Below, in pieces: positions 5,348-5,411 of a DNA stretch of 5,411 bases (the stretch's first letter is position 1; each line of letters opens with the position of its first letter). The notes beneath the pieces were generated by a model. The model was not told where the DNA came from and did no database searches. It worked only from the letters and a program-made list of their open reading frames with translations. The stretch comes from Desulfocapsa sulfexigens (GTDB taxonomy: Bacteria; Desulfobacterota; Desulfobulbia; Desulfobulbales; Desulfocapsaceae), in contig DYNG01000010.1 in NCBI GenBank assembly GCA_020721165.1, positions 6,892 to 12,302 of the forward strand, written 5' to 3'. The translations under genes and the position numbers were made by a program.

Positions 5348-5411
5348 ATGAAACTCTTAAATATCGGTTTTGGCAACACCGTGGCCATTGAGCGGATTGT
5401 GGCGGTCATCA
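5348..5411 (+). CDS. remA: RemA/DUF370 family protein, N-terminal fragment cut by window edge
   Basis: Only 21 codons are inside the window, but MKLLNIGFGNTVAIERIVAVI is a close match to the start of RemA (DUF370), whose first strand reads IKLINIGFGNIV in B. subtilis. The family comprises small proteins of about 80-95 residues. B. subtilis RemA is a ring-forming DNA-binding activator of extracellular-matrix and osmoprotection genes; Gram-negative members are mostly unstudied. AAGGGAG (5335-5341) lies six bases before the ATG. Position directly after yicC supports the call, since yicC-remA-gmk is a common order. The fragment is short, so identity rests on the first strand plus context. Confidence 0.8.
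   Translation, partial: MKLLNIGFGNTVAIERIVAVI

Overview
The window looks like a chromosomal housekeeping region of a Gram-negative, probably strictly anaerobic bacterium. My best inference is Desulfobacterota, perhaps the Desulfobulbales group. The reasons are an outer-membrane lipoprotein (Pal) and a Skp-like chaperone, an LPS heptose kinase, a ferredoxin-like Fe-S/DUF3786 protein of a type found mainly in anaerobes, a RemA/DUF370 gene behind yicC, and a short mobile palindromic element of a type I associate with sulfate reducers. No marker in the window fixes the taxon.

Layout. Positions 1-659 hold the N-terminal third or so of an alpha-glucan (glycogen) phosphorylase on the minus strand, running off the left edge. 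Positions 660-1014 are a divergent intergenic region. Its glgP-side half contains a set of compensating inverted repeats that fold best as a plus-strand RNA ending in a T7 run at 854-860. Its pal-side half is AT-rich with a perfect TATAAT. Positions 1015-2097 hold pal and an skp/ompH-family gene, closed by a strong intrinsic terminator (2146-2183). Positions 2229-2362 are a MITE-like element with terminal inverted repeats, a flanking direct repeat and an internal REP-type hairpin pair.

Positions 2396-5213 form a tight co-directional cluster: an Fe-S/DUF3786 protein, rfaE1 (heptose-7-phosphate kinase) and yicC (endoribonuclease family). After a 134-base gap that carries a long interrupted palindrome (5250-5315), the start of a remA/DUF370 gene runs off the right edge at 5348.

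How the genes fit together. pal and skp serve outer-membrane anchoring and biogenesis, and rfaE1 feeds ADP-heptose synthesis for the LPS core, so a cell-envelope theme covers the middle of the window. yicC and remA belong to a widely conserved neighbourhood (yicC-remA-gmk-rpoZ in many Firmicutes and Desulfobacterota), so gmk would be expected just past the right edge. glgP belongs to storage polysaccharide metabolism and is transcribed separately. I see no CRISPR, phage, toxin-antitoxin or other defence genes. The novelty candidates are the structured RNA, the MITE, the yicC-remA palindrome and the uncharacterised Fe-S/DUF3786 protein.
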